Positions 1-14,300 of a DNA stretch of 64,000 nucleotides are shown piece by piece; position 1 is the first letter of the stretch, and each line of letters opens with the position of its first letter. A program made the position numbers and the translations under genes. Below the pieces are notes generated by a model that ran no database searches, was not told the origin of the DNA, and saw only the letters and a program-made list of their open reading frames with translations. The DNA comes from Antedon mediterranea (taxonomy: Eukaryota; Echinodermata; Crinoidea; Comatulida; Antedonidae), in assembly GCF_964355755.1 (NCBI RefSeq), contig NC_092675.1, forward strand, positions 18,180,912-18,244,911, read 5' to 3'.

Positions 1-3000
1 CAGTTGCAGCTGTCTGTATTAATAATCTTACAGTGAGTATCTGTGTTGAATTTATTAGATATTATATTTTTTTTTTCTCTTTTGTGGTTAGCCACCACCT
101 TTATTAATTCAATCTTTCATACATATTTCGTTCACATTTCATTTTCATACATTAAATTTCCATTTTCTACTTTTTTCGTTATTTTCTGATTTTTACACTT
201 TTAACCTTTATACATATAGTGATTTGATTTATATGCATACAAAAAATTATATTAGATATTATATTGATTTAACTTGATGAGTTGTTGATGTTATTAACTA
301 TTGTATAATAGTAATAATAATAGTATAATCTCACCCACTATTTTTCACCAAATTTCAAATTTTTTACCCAGACTATACATACTTATTTACAGTACTTGTT
401 TAATGATAAATGATAATTACTGAATTAATGATAGATAAATATATTCTCAATTAATTTCAGGGTGAAATTGCAACATGTTCTGGTGTTTACCTTCATTTAT
501 GGAGTATCAATGGAGATCCCATCGCTAGTGTTAACACTTCAACGGGAAGAGAACAGCAAATCTTGTGCTGTGCTATGTCTGAGGTAAAAAAGTCTCTTAC
601 ATTTAAAAACCGTTCCAATTAACTACTGATGCCACACTTCATTAGTACTAGGTTGTCTGGTTTTTAGAGTAAAGGTTGCGGTACATCTTTGGAACACATG
701 GTGTATGGGAAACCTACGTTACAGGTGTTTAATCGACATCTAGTGCATAAGTCTTTCATGTAAATAGCATGAAAGAGATGAAGAAGACCATATTTATGAT
801 TTTATTAAATATTATTATCCTTACAGCTTGTTGAGTGGGACCAGGAAAATGTTATTATCACTGGGTCCAGTGATGGTGTTATAAGAGTAAGTAATTGTTT
901 AAGATTACCTATTTACAATCACCATATTAGTGGCGTTCACATTATCTTATCACATCAGAATTGTCATCATTATATTAAATATATTTTAATATGTTTATTG
1001 TTAAAGATGTGGAGTGTTGAGTTTGTACAAGTTCCGAAAGAGAAACCAGCAAGTGAAAAAGTCCCAGAGAAAGTGCCTTCAGAATCCTCTACTGGGAATG
1101 ATGACCAAACTGACACCTTGATGGCAAACAACCATGACACACCCGACAACCTTTCAGATGCAGATACCAAGAGCATTGACAGTGCTCTCAGTGCAGGAGA
1201 TCTAGCCTTAATGTGCCGTGCAAGCTCAAACCTTGGAAATTCTAAATCAGATGCATGGTGTTATGAAAATGGACAAGACATGGCTTCAGACTCTGGTCAT
1301 GATATCAGTGAGGAAGACCTGACAGGAAAGCTCAACACTTCAACCAGTTCAGAATCTGTCAAGCGATCGCAACCAATCGCATTATCAGTAACAAGTGCAG
1401 ATGGAAACAACTATGTAGAGGATGATGACCATGTAGGAATGGAACCTCAATATAGTGTCACCCCTGAAAATGAAAATGGTTTGAACCAAAGTAGAGGGCA
1501 GTCTGTTGTGAACTCTCCGACCTCACCAGTAAGCGGTGACTATATTATTATTACAAATAGGGAAATAGATGAAGCAAAAGAGGACAAACAGAAGAATACA
1601 TCTGCAATGCACAGGAATATCTTAAAACAAGGTAAACTGTACATTCTAATAATAAATTAATTTGTTATTTAAGAATTCACAACTAAAATTGTTTTAAAAA
1701 TTGTTAATTTCTTCATTGATAACATAACTAAATATTATCATCCTTTTTGTAATAATATGGTTCTCAAAAGCATTTGTGCAAAAGACTACATAATAGACTA
1801 AGATGATACTTTAAACATAATTTGATGAAGAATTTTTTTGCACACTATGCATATCATTCAGGTTCAAGAACCTCAGTACCAAATTACAGAAGTTTTGCCT
1901 GAAATACTAATTGAGAAACATAGGCGTTATAAAATTGTAACAGATATCCTAATAAATATTTTTATATAATTGTAGGATTCAAGTGGCAGCGTCAGCTAGT
2001 GTTTCGCAGCAAACTGACAATGCACACAGCATTTGAACGCAAGGACAATGCACAGCCTGGTCAAGTTACTTCACTTGCTATATCAAGGTATTTTTTTCAC
2101 ATAACATTGTACATTAAATGATATGAAACGTGTACTGTAAGCTTTTTCAATATGTTTTAGTGTAATACCAATACCTAGTGTGGAGCAATAGCACATTTTA
2201 TCATTGGACTGTTTTTGGCATTAATTTACATAATTTCTACATGTCGTACCCCAGCTGTGGAATAGGACTTATACTGAAATAAACAACAAACATAATACTA
2301 TCCTGTCCTAATTAAACAATATTCAACAGTTAATTAGTCAGTAAGCAACTTAATTTTATTCTACAGAGATCATTTAAAGGTGTTTGTTGGTGACAACAGA
2401 GGGCGTGTTTTCAGTTGGACGGTAGCTGATCCTTCTGGTAAGGGTGTAGCTGACCATTGGGTGAAAGATGAACTCGGTGAGAAATGCAATCAGTGTGGTG
2501 TTAAATTCACGCTTACGGAACGACGCCATCACTGCCGTGACTGCGGGAACATTTTTTGTCAAAAGTAAGTAAGCATTTTGATAGTATTTGAGAAAACATA
2601 ATGGCACATAAGTAAGGATCAGACTTTTAGTTTCATAATATTTGTCCTCAAATTGAGAAAATTCAGATTAGTTCTCTACAGACCCACAGCAGCCACAATG
2701 CTTAATACAATACACTACCAAACTTTATGTGACAAAAAATGTGATGTGCCCATATATGGACATGGTGATGTCATACTACTACCATATTTGAGCATATCAC
2801 ACTAGTTTGGTAATGTAGACAGAGCTTAAACGACAGGGCTGAGTTTTGCCAGTACAGTACTTACTACTCCTCCGAATTGAGATGATCATTAAAATTAAAA
2901 AATCATTAAATATCAATTTCATAATAAATGTTTATTATTTGATCCTCAGATGTAGCCGGTACGAGTCAGTCATACCTCGTCTTCGCATTGTGAAGATGGT

Positions 3001-3043
3001 TCGTGTATGTCAAACATGCTACTCTCGTCTTAAATCTGCTTAA
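1..3043 (+). CDS. WDFY3: WDFY3/ALFY homologue, C-terminal seven exons (partial)
   Basis: Exons read as 1-32 (cut by the window edge), 461-583, 827-886, 1007-1631, 1976-2087, 2367-2564 and 2950-3043; all junctions are GT-AG and in phase, giving about 413 residues. The order is WD40 blades (GSSDGVIRMW ends one), a long acidic Ser-rich insert in the 625-nt exon, another blade (RQLVFRSKLTMHTAF; VFVGDNRGRVFSW), then a C-terminal FYVE zinc finger. The FYVE signatures are complete: HWVKDE, RRHHCRDCG, RVC and paired CxxC cysteines. WDFY3 is a BEACH-WD40-FYVE scaffold that takes ubiquitinated aggregates to autophagosomes and binds PI3P. The BEACH domain must lie upstream. The protein stops soon after the FYVE fold. 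WDFY4 is the main alternative, but it lacks a FYVE domain of this form. Confidence 0.93.
1541..1552 (+). other. candidate LC3/GABARAP-interacting motif in the WDFY3 linker
   Basis: The four codons read Y-I-I-I and follow an Asp, so they fit the aromatic-x-x-aliphatic LIR pattern. They sit between the WD40 blades and the FYVE domain, in the same low-complexity linker where vertebrate ALFY carries its GABARAP-binding motif. The position match is from knowledge of the family; binding is inferred. Confidence 0.4.
2712..2828. mobile_element. palindromic TA-flanked MITE, copy 1 (WDFY3 last intron)
   Basis: The right arm, CTAGTTTGGTAATGTAGACA then GAGCTTAA, and an interior with GTGATGTGCCC and CATATTTGAGCATATCAC match the other copies at 9676, 12498, 13067, 42371 and 47877. 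The left end is degraded (ACACTACCAAACTTTATGTG). It lies in the intron between the two FYVE exons. Confidence 0.75.
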
Positions 3044-4872
3044 GTTTCATTCCAATATTTCTGTACTTAGAGTATTATGATAAAGTATGTAAATTGAACA
3101 TTTCTTTAAAAGAACACAAAAATCTGTGAGATGGACTAAGGCTCTACTATTAGACCACTGTCATACTGTATTTATGGTATGTTTGGAAAAAAATCAATGA
3201 GGAATTTTAGCTGAAAGACAGAAACTGTATACATTACTAAAATAAATAATAATTTCTAAGATGCAAAAATCTGTGAGAGAAAACAAAATTACCCGAACCA
3301 AAGCATGAACACATACTCTCTTGCTTGGCAGGTATACACCCAACCATTAGACCATTTTATGGTAAGTATAAGTCTGAATGCAAAATAAATCTTTCCACAA
3401 TTTAATGAGGTATTGCAAATAAATATGTATATTGTTCATAAATGAAAGAAGAGGTAGTTGGATTAAAACAAGTTTGACCAAAATTTGAAACTTTTACATG
3501 TCGTTGCCTCAATAATGTTTTATTTCTTATTTGTAATTATTACTTGTATATTTAATTATTCTAGCATAGGAAACATATAAAGGCTATTGTTTATGTATAA
3601 AATGTATATTCTAAAACAAACATGCCAAAAATGTAATGTACTTTGTTGTGAAAACTATTAGGAATTTAGTTACTGTATGTTAAAGTACATGTTCAAAGCA
3701 TAATATAATTTATGTAAGCAATTATGAGATTTAAACCAGGTCTATTGTTGACAACATGCCACCAGAGTAAAGACGTGTTTATAAACAATGGCAGTGTAGA
3801 ACACTATGGGGATTTTAATACATTATATTATATAAACTACAGAGAGATGAATTGTGTGTATAAATAATCAGATTAAATAGAAAGAATATGTATGTTGAAA
3901 TAAAAGAATATATTATATGTTTCTTTATGATTGGGCTTCGGTTGTACAACTACAGTATATATTAAAAAGCAAATATGATGTGCATTTTTTTTTAAAGCAT
4001 GTGATATGATTGTATAAACATCGAATAATTATCAATGTATACACAATAACTGATAATATATTAACATAAATTTGCATAAAGTACCTAATTATTTATATAA
4101 CCTTTGTACATAGAGAACATAGTCCTATCTGAATAATTGATACATGTCTTTTCTCTATATGGAATGTAGTTTATTGAACAAGGATATTGTTATGTGCTAT
4201 GGCATAATAAAATGATGATAATTGTTGGATGACATGATTTAACCATTAGAATAATTTAACATCATGGATGATACAAATAATTTGTTTTGCACTGTTTCCG
4301 TAATAAGCTAAATACCATAATTGGAGTTGGTTGTAGAACAATTGACACCATCAGCATAACAATTTCATATGCATCCATTTTCATCTTAATCTGAATTAAT
4401 AAACCTTTCGGGTTTTGTGCAAAATAAACATAATATATTGCTCAAAACATTTACTTATTTTTTTGTGTAAAATGATGCAATTTTTAACATTATTTAAATG
4501 ATTTATTTAGATTTTTGATTAATTTGTATGATGAACTTTTTAATGTTTTATGTAGTAAAATGCAGGACAAATTGAGATAATGGGTAAAATGAAGAAAGTT
4601 ACTTATAATGTTATAAACAGCACATGTTAACCTTGATAGCTATCCTCAAATTATGATTTTTTATACTGATTTACTGTATAATATATGATGTTTTAATAAA
4701 ATGTATGGGCTGTAATAAAATTGTACTTAATACTTGAAGCCCCAATAATTTTTTTAATATTTTCTGAAGCTTTATTCACACTGCATTTGAAATCTGAATA
4801 GTGCATCTGATGATTTCAAATTCTATTCACACTGTATCTCAACTGAAATTGAACAGTGACTCTTATTTCCCT

Positions 4873-5283
4873 TGATTAATTCAAAATATCATTTATATAT
4901 TGTAATAAACTTATTTATTTGCTATTTGTTTTAATTGTTATTAACAAATGAATTTATTTGTATGTACTAAATATTATAAATAAATTACAGTTATTTTAAA
5001 TGTTTTTATTGCATTTAACCTACATTAAACATTTTTTTTTGTTATTAATAATATAATGTATCATATGAACAAAAGTGATATGATTAATTCAAAATATCAT
5101 TTATTGTAATCAACTTATTTATTTTCTATTGTTTTTTATTTTTTCTATTAACGAATGAATTTATTTGTATGTACTAAATATTATAAACAAATTACAATTA
5201 TTTTAAATGTTTTTATTGCATTTAACCTACATTAAACATTTTTTTTGTTATTAATAATATAATGTATCATATGAACAAAAGTG
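4873..5283. repeat. two-copy tandem duplication, about 207 bp unit
   Basis: The segment beginning GATTAATTCAAAATATCAT at about 4875 is repeated from about 5082. Both copies share the same order of landmarks (GAATTTATTTGTATGTACTA, GCATTTAACCTACATTAAAC, AATGTATCATATGAACAAAA). They differ by small indels and substitutions, so this is a direct duplication with some age. Confidence 0.85.
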
Positions 5284-5599
5284 AATTACACGTGCTGTGT
5301 AAAGAAACACATTAAACATTATTTTATGTGGTGCTATGTTTTTTTTGTTATTTTTTTTTAGTTGCTATATATCAACATGTATAATGTAACATATGTTTTG
5401 CATTGCTTAGTTATTTTATTGGTTTTGAAGGGGTTTTTGAGAATCTGTTTTCTAAACATTGAAGCACAATCAATATTAGCATATATAAATGGCATTAGCA
5501 ATCGAACAATTAATATGTAGATTGTTCTGTTTATTTTAAAATTAATTTAGCTTTTTTTTTTATGAAAGGTTTATTATTAATTTGCAATGGTCTTAAATA

Positions 5600-5672
5600 T
5601 GAACCCAAGGGAGACTTTTCTTTTTGACTAATTGGGCCACCCTGGAAAAATATTGTGAATAAATAAATAAAT
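5600..5672 (+). mobile_element. possible LINE 3' tail remnant
   Basis: The stretch GGGCCACCCTGGAAAAATAT followed by TGTGAATAAATAAATAAATG resembles 3' ends of CR1/L2-type retrotransposons, which often close with a short (AAAT)n tail. No coding part is attached, so it would be a strongly 5'-truncated copy. Recognition rests on style of sequence only. Confidence 0.4.
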
Positions 5673-7094
5673 GTTTAATTACATAATAATGTTTCTAGAA
5701 AACAGTAAACAAGACTATTTTTTAGATGCCAATATATTTTCTGCCAAAAAGTTTTGGAAAAAATTTACGCATACTTTCTTTCTTTCTTTCTTTATTAAAA
5801 ACAAACCAATTGGCAGCAAATCTGCTGAATTGCATGGTAAGGGACAATATACATCAAAAGACAAGTAAAGTAATAGTCATCATTAAACAAAATAATCGCA
5901 ATTACAAAATATATGTAATCACGCAAACCATATCTCACATTTTATTATATTACAGCATTTTAATATTACTGTAAAACCAATTGCAATTGATCGATTTATA
6001 TTTACGTTGTTTACATTTAATTTCTATTATTTGACTTCTTATTTTATTGTATGCATTTCATACAATCTAAATTCTTATCTTACGTTTAAAAGGTGTAGAT
6101 GGATATGGAAAGGTTTTATCACTATTCCGTGGTGTTTTTTTTTCAAAAGGCTGTTAAAAAGTTAAATGTTTTTCTCTAGGGGTAATAAGTAAATAAATAA
6201 TAAAGTAGATATATAGTACGGTACATAAGACATCGACCATATCATTGTAAACTATTTTTGTTGGTTAAACCATGAAGAAAACGTATATATTATGCCATGG
6301 AGAAATAATTTCTCCATAAGAAAATGTCATTTGCTCCTTGTTTATTGTAGATTCCATATCTTTATCGAGATAATGTATAATAATATTTAGACAAAATGTA
6401 AAATTGCCTGTGCAATCTTTTAAATATCCATTATTCCGATGATGTCACTAATGTTCTGAATATGGTAATGTATTAAATAAATAAAACATGGAGTTATCGT
6501 AATCAGTTCATTACTATTTTGTGTTATTCAATAGTAAAACAATTCTGGACAGCCAAGTTCAATTCAGTCTATTTATTGCTCAGAAGGCATCCTTTATTTG
6601 TATTGCCAATTTTCCTCCTTCAAAGAATAATATGTGATTTGCACTTTCATGTTTAGTTTTGGACATTTGAAAGGAATTAAGTTGGTCAATAATTATGTAC
6701 AGTTTATATAACCACGTTATTCAAACAAGTTCTAGATAATGTTGGAATGGTCAAACAAGCCTTCATTAACAACTCGAAGGCCCACTTATTTTGAATCGGC
6801 ATTTATTTATCATATGCCATCTGGAACACTCTGTCAGAGTTAAAGATTAAATTTTTATAATATTTTATATATAAATAATAATAATCATCAATAACAATTC
6901 AGTGAAATTAGACAGATTAAACAGTTAAAAATACTAAAGTCATGGAAACAACAGTAGGCACCTGTACAAAAATAATCATGAGATAAAAAGACAAATCGAA
7001 ATTATATGAAGAGAAAACCTCAGATTATATATAAATATAAACTCTTTGTGAAGTTACATCTCGACTTTTTCTTTTTTGACGATTTAGTTTATAA

Positions 7095-7286
7095 AATCCC
7101 GCCCTCTCACACAAAAACTATTATTTGCGCATGCGTCGTAAACACATGAGGTCAATATAAAGCGTAGTGGCGGATATGTCTGCTTTATGATATGGTTTAC
7201 TATTCTCATAATAGAACACTTTATTTTGTTTTTTCCTTTATTTGTTATTTGTGACTAGTAAACAACTAAAAATACTGATAATCCAG
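7095..7286 (+). promoter_or_regulatory. WAPL: probable WAPL promoter and untranslated first exon
   Basis: TGCGCATGCG at 7126-7135 is an NRF1-type palindrome and TCCCGCC at 7097-7103 is E2F-like. A splice donor, CCAG|GTACGTGAG, follows at 7286/7287. The first coding exon has an acceptor at 8355, with the start codon 15 nt further on, so an upstream leader exon is needed and this is the best candidate. The transcription start is not determined. NRF1/E2F control would suit a cell-cycle gene, but that is inference. Confidence 0.5.
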
Positions 7287-8355
7287 GTACGTGAGACTGT
7301 CCGCTTTATGGTTATTGCATGTTAATTATGTTTAAAAAATAACATTTTGAAACGTTTCACCTCTTGAACCTGATTGATCGAGGCCCGAGACTGGTTGGCT
7401 CTGGAGATGGGAACTTGTCGCCGAATAAAACTGGGCCTAAAACAAGTGTATTCAGATGTTACGCTATATAAATGTTTGCAATGGGCCTAGAGAGGCCTGG
7501 GCTGTTACAGCATTCCTACTCTCTTTTTCGGTGCTATTATTCCCACATTATATATCATAGACTACCTATAATTAGGGCCTTTTTCGTATATTTTAACTGT
7601 TCAAAGTATTCATCTGCATCTCCTAACTAACAAAACCCACAACCTTCAACACTGCTATTGAGGTATTTTCATTTATTAATGGCAAGAATGTAAATTATAA
7701 TAGATTATTATGGTATTGAAACATTCCCAAACATGGCCGAGTACAGTATTTACTTTTTACTGTATGTTTTCCATCTAAATATTATACATCCTTTTATGTA
7801 CTGTATACTATCCTTTATTAACCTTTTAATGTAAAATATGTTCATTTTTAATTATAAGTTTGCATTCTTGCAAAATTCTATTGTACCCATAATAATATTA
7901 AAATCTTTATTAAATTAATGTAAATGTGAGGATGATTTAAATTGAATGTAAGTGACATCTCATTGTATAATTGACAACATCAACTTTTATTGATCTCATA
8001 AAAATAAAGAAGCTGCACTACTGTACAATACATATAGATATTAACCTACTGTGGCAGACTGCATGAGCAATGTAATTCCTATTTTCTTGGACAATAAAGG
8101 AATTTTGTAATTAAACATATTAGAAAATATATGTGCTGTGGTAGGCCTACTTTTATATGGATTTGTGCAACCACATTACATGAAACATTAATGTACATCT
8201 GCCTGTATTGCTCTCACCCTGTGACACTCTGAAATACAGTATAGATAATGATCATCTCTGCAAGATATCCATCCCCCCTTGTTACAACCTACTGTAATAA
8301 TAGGCTTTACTAATTTGTATAGATTATTATATTCGTTTTTTATTTTAGCTTTCAG

Positions 8356-11300
8356 ATTACGTCGGTCAAAATGCCGCGATATGGAAGTAAAACGTATGGC
8401 AAGTCGAAGCAAACGTCAGCAAACACACAATTTGAGGACGCTTATGATAACACTAAGCGTCCCGTCACAAGATCTAGTCCTAGTAAAGCAAACACTGCTC
8501 GTTCTACTCGCAGCTCCACTACCAACAGAAATGGAGAAGCACTTTCACCAGTGAAAAGACGCAGAGGAGGAGATATGGACCCGTTCAGTTTCAGTAGTGA
8601 TGAAGATCTATCCCCTCGGAAGCGTACCCCTGCGAAAAAAGAGAGTGATAAAAAGGTGACAGTTGATCCTTTTGATGATCTAAAAAACTCTTTAACTAAT
8701 AAATCAAGGACTAACCAAGATGTACATACTAATGTTAAGCGGTCTACAAGAGCTTCAAGCTCAAGTAATGACATTGACTTTCTTCCGTCACCAAATAAGC
8801 AAGAGTCTATTCTGAAATATACAAAAAAGAGAGTTATGAATGGACCTGAGGAAGAACTAGAAATTTTTGTAAAAGATGACATCAAAAAAACTGATAATGT
8901 AACTGAAGAAAACAAACAGGAAGAAGTAACAGAAAAAGTTGAAGAAAACGAACCAGAAGAAGAAAAAAGTACAATTGAAAAAGAAAGAGAAATGCGCGAA
9001 CAACAAGATCTTGATTTTTGGAGTCGCATACTTGATTTAGAAGATGATCCAACCAAATCTAATAGCGAGAAAAAAACTGTAACAAAGGTCGCCGTTGCAC
9101 CGAAATCAAAAGCAAGACATGTTAATGATTGCCAGGAGGCATCAACAAGTAGCAATGTCACGGAATTTCTTCCTCCATCACCGAAAAAATTTGACCATAC
9201 TTATAGTCGCGATGTGAAAATAAAAGGCCAGTCGTCTCCAGCAGATCATACATACAGCAAAGAGAAAAAGGGTAGCAGCATTGCAGCCCCATCAACCTCA
9301 TCTTCTTTAGATTCTAGTCAACAATCAATAGAGATGGGATCTTCACAATCAAGTTTATTATCCTCCTCGCAAATGAGTACTGAATCCTCTCATTTACCTA
9401 GTTCTCAGGGTAGTTTTACGGCGGACGATGAGTTTGATTTTGATGATGATAGTCCATCATCGCAAGAGTCAATAAATCCAGCTGTAGCGAAGCTTTTATC
9501 CAAAGGTAAACGACCTGGTGTGCCTAGCACTCGCCTTCTTGGTCCAAAATCCAAAAAGATTTTCAACAATAGTCCTAAAAAGGTAAATATACTAGTAATA
9601 CTGCTTTATATTTTAATTAGTTTACAGTAAATATCCCTTAAAAATAAAAAAAATCAATTTCTTACTGTATTGTCTAAAGCTCTGTCTACACTATCAAACT
9701 AGTTTGACAAAAAACAAGATGTTTCCAAATATGGTAGTGATATGACATAGTCATTTCCATATATGGGCACATCACATTTTTGTCACATAAAGTTTGATAA
9801 AGTAGACTGAGTTAATTTTCAATAAAGGATGGTGCCTGGATTCAGGTTTTTATTTTGGTTTAATACAGTAAAAGGAACAATTTGTTGGCAGATTACAATA
9901 TTTTGTTCTTTGTTGACATTCAAGGAACAGTGATCTATTTTTTATGTTAAAATGTTGCTATATTCAATATCGTTTTCAAATAATTTTTATTATGATATAT
10001 TTTATTTATATTTCAGTCTCCTGGTAAGATTCGCTACAATGCAAGATCATGGCAGAGAGACCTCTCTCACACTGACGATTCTAGTGAGGTAAGTCTTATT
10101 ATTTTATATAATATTATACATGATTGCCTTTCTTATGCTAACAATAACATTCAGTGTCCTGTCAGTAGAACTTGCATGCAGGCATTTTCAAGTGGTAAAT
10201 GACAATTTGAGCATCTTTATGCATTTAATGCTGTAGATTTTTTTTTGTATTTAAAATCTAGCCTATGTAAATTAGGAAGTATGAGATTTGGTCATAGTAT
10301 AATTAATATGATTTTGATTCTAGGATACCTCATTAAGTGAACAACGTTCACGCCAGAGCCAGCCAAGCAGCAGCAGTGGAATCATGAAGCCACCACTCCC
10401 AGTACCAGCTAAGCCAACGGACAAGATGAAGCCACCAATGGGTGGTATCACTAAGCAAGTCATCTACCCGACCAGGCTAAACCATTCCATCGTTACCTCA
10501 TTAAAATGCCACCGGGAGGAAAAAGAGGTACAACTTCATTATCAACATTAACAGAGCACGATTAAATTACCCTTCTTAAGTTTGAATATTCACTCTGTAG
10601 GCCTGTAATATGTTTTGTATTTTAAAAAAAACATTTTTTCAACATGTACTTTATATACCCAGGGATGTTACGTAAAACTGTATTTGTGGATGACCAACTG
10701 CTGGGATGGTTTATTTACTAGATTACGTGGGATGAAGACATAAATATGAGTGACTGAACACACTCTACTTTGCTGACATATACATTATTTTGAATACTGT
10801 GATTAAGTTTAATTAAGTTTGTTATTTCTTTCTAGTTATACACAGTGGTAAAGAATGTAAAGCAGGCTCATCAATGCCAGGAGTCGGGTGAGAGTCAACA
10901 GTTCTTTGATGATATTGAGTATTTACTTGATGGACTTAGTAACATGGAACCAACATCAGTTAGGTGCCTCAGGTAAACCATATGCTGACCTTTTTTCTTT
11001 TTTTCTCTTTAGTGGGGGCAACCCACTTTTATTGCAATGATAAACAATATGGTGAAGGTTACAGTATATATGTCTGTCTATCTATTTATCAATGAATATT
11101 TAAGTGATATTACACAGACAGAGGTTAAAAGATTATATAAAATATTTTGATATTGTGTTGAAATCTAGATAAAACAAACATGTATACAGAGAAAATTTAT
11201 ATTACAGAGCTAAAACGATATAAAGATTGATATTCAGTATTAAAAAGAGATTTGATATAATATAAATATATATGATAAAATGGTATATTGCATTATAAGA

Positions 11301-14300
11301 TTATGTTTTGTTTGAATACTTTTATAAAATTGTTTAGTTTTACATTTTGAACATAATATTGCTTTTATTATTTATATGATAAAATAACAAACTAATAAAT
11401 ATTGCAAAGCTAAACCCAAACCGACCTTTTTTCTTTTGTTTATTATCATATTTTTATTATCATATTTTTATTATCATATTTTTATTATCATTTTATAACC
11501 AAATTGATAGTCTTACAGAATATTTTGTAGTCATGAATTAAAATGTTTAATTGTTTTTATTAATCTTTATAACGTGAATTTTTTTTTTATTCAATGTACT
11601 CTGCAAAATTCAAATAACTAAAATTTATGATTACTATTGTGAATGCCAACCTAGTTTCTTTCTGTTTATCTGGCATGTTTAATTAACAATTTTTAAAGTA
11701 ACTTTATTTATAATATTTTGTTTAGTATTATAAGCTTAGCCAGTAAGTGTTCAGCGCCCTCATTTCGTGTTCATCTCCGTGCACATGGTACTATTTCAAA
11801 ACTGTTCCGTGAACTTTATGATGCTGAAAGTGATCCTGTAAGTTCTTATTCCTTTTTTGCTAATATTTGGTTGAAGCAGTTTGATACTAGTTTTAAGATA
11901 TCTCAATACTTATATGTTCCTTGAATGGAAGTACCCATTTAAATACAGTACTCGTTCTAGAAAAACCCCTATTAAAAAACCCTTCCTGTGAAATGAATGA
12001 GTGGCAATATTTGTTGTCTTATAGCCACAAGAGTTGTTTGCCCCCCTCCCCTTCCCACTTTAATAGGGGTTTCTACTGTATGTGGTTGATGATACTATTT
12101 GTGATTAATAAACATTGCAAGCCAAAAGACCATATTGAAGACTCATGCTTATGTTTGTACCTACTGTTTGCTGTACGTAATTCATCATTATCTTGTATTG
12201 TTTTTTAATTCTACAGAGCCTTGCCATAAGCACTGCCTTTCTTATGTACATGCTTAGTCGAGATCGTCTTAACATGGATTACAATCGCCAAATTATTGCC
12301 CTATTGATCAAACTGTTGACCTACAAACCAGTTGATGTGACCTCCGACACGTCTGTTATTCAAGAATTTAGAAAGACTTTAGAAAAAGTGAAAGGTATTG
12401 TGGAAAAGATACCAGACACAAGTGCAGTCAAGCGTGATGTTGAGATTGATAAAATATCTGTAAGTAAATGTTATTGCTGTTCTGTTGTAGGCTCTTCAGC
12501 TCTGTCTACACTATCAAACTAGTTTGACAAAAAAAGTGTGATGTGCTTAAATATGGTAGTGATGTGCCCAAATATGGTAGTGATATGACATCATCATGTC
12601 CATATTTGAGCACATCACATTTTTCTGTCCATGAAGTTTGATAGTGTAGACAAAGCTTTATAGTTGTAGGAGGAAAGGCAAATGAAATGTAGTGATGCTT
12701 GATAATGCTATGGATCCCAGGGGCCTGGATTAAAATTCAAAACAGCAACACTACCAAAACAGATTGTCACTTGTACATTGCAGCAGTGAGGTAACTTGCT
12801 ATTAAAAATCCTTGGCAATTTATATAAATAGCAATATTTGTTTTATTGTTTTCCAGACAAACTACTTAGCCATGGAATGCCTGTTGTCTTTGTCTTCACG
12901 GAAGACAACAGATTGGTTGAAGGAAGAATTACGAAAATTAGGAGGCTTGGATTTTGTTGTTGATACAGGTAAGTAGTTTTCTTTTTTCTGAATGTTAGCA
13001 TAAATTTACTTACATTATAAGACATTTTTTGGCTCAAAAATTTTAATACAGGTATTGCCATATTCTAAAGCTTTGTCTACAGATGTAACAAAAAAAGTAA
13101 TTGTACCCATATATGGACATGATGATGACATATCACTACCATATTTAAACATATCACTACCATATTTGGCACATTTTGTTAAACTAGTTTGAGCTTTATA
13201 GAACATAGTCACATAATTCAACTTAAACTTATTTTTATTTTACAGTCTTTGAGCAGGTTTTGCTGGTTGAGGATGCTAAGACTTTAAGTGATGCTGATAT
13301 TTCTAGCTTGAAGCAGATTGAACGCTGTCAACGTGTGTTGGAGAATGCTGCGTTCTTAAACACTGTCAATCAGGAATACCTTATTAATTACAACCACTGC
13401 AGCCTGATAAATAGTCTAGCCCAGTATGTTTTCATTCTTTATTGATTACGACTGCAGCCTGATAAATAGCCTGGCTCAGTATTTTTTAATTCTGTATTGA
13501 TTACAACCACTGCAGCCTGATAAATAGTCTAGCCCAGTATGTTTTCATTCTTTATTGATTACAACTGCAGCCTGATAAATAGCCTGGCTCAGTATTTTTT
13601 AATTCTGTATTGATTACAACCACTGCAGCCTGATAAATAGTCTAGCCCAGTATGTTTTCATTCTTTATTGATTACAACTGCAGCTTGATAAATAGCCTGG
13701 CTCAGTATTTTTTAATTCTGTATTGAATACAACCAATGCATCCTGATAAATAGTCTAGCCCAGTATGTTTTCATTCTTTATTGATTACAACTGCAGCCTG
13801 ATAAATAGCCTGGCTCAGTATTTTTTAATTCTGTATTGAATACAACCAATGCATCCTGATAAATAGTCTAGCCCAGTATGTTTTCATTCTTTATTGATTA
13901 CAACTGCAGCCTGATAAATAGCCTGGCTAAGTATTTTTTAATTCTGTATTGAATACAACCAATGCATCCTGATAAATAGTCTAGTTCAGTATGTTTTCAT
14001 TCTTTATTAATTACAACCACTGCAGCCTGATATATAGTCTATCTCCGTATGTTTTTCCCTTTTATTAATTTACAGTCACTGCAGCCAGATAAATAGTCTA
14101 ACTTATAATGTTTTCCCTTTTACTAATTAAAACCACTGCAGCCTGATAAATAGTCTATAGCTTATTGTATGTTACCCTTTATTTAATTACAACTACTGCA
14201 GCCTGATAAACAGTCTAACTCAGTATGTTTTTCATGTTCATGAAGGCAGAAAGTTTGATAATATATTTATATCTTTGAGCAAATATTGTGGTTATGGCCC

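Larger units (their letters stand above)
3044..7125. other. WDFY3 3' UTR and intergenic stretch to the WAPL promoter
   Basis: No coding exon is seen. Candidate poly(A) signals follow the WDFY3 stop (AATAAA-type near 3898, 4206 and 4697), so the 3' UTR may be one kilobase or more. The rest is AT-rich with short homopolymers, a (CTTT)n run near 5777, a tandem duplication at 4873-5283 and a retroelement-tail-like piece at 5600-5672. Confidence 0.7.

Noticed and set aside
8442-9161. Long open frame antisense to the first WAPL coding exon
   Set aside because: It is the mirror of a Ser/Glu/Lys-rich coding exon, has no splice or start context, and its composition follows from the sense codons.
11954-12208. 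Open frame between two WAPL exons
   Set aside because: It lies in the intron 11838-12216; the flanking exons join in phase without it and it has no acceptor at its start.
13385-14232. CRISPR-like repeat array
   Set aside because: Units are directly abutting with no unique spacers and the host is a eukaryote; it is a minisatellite.
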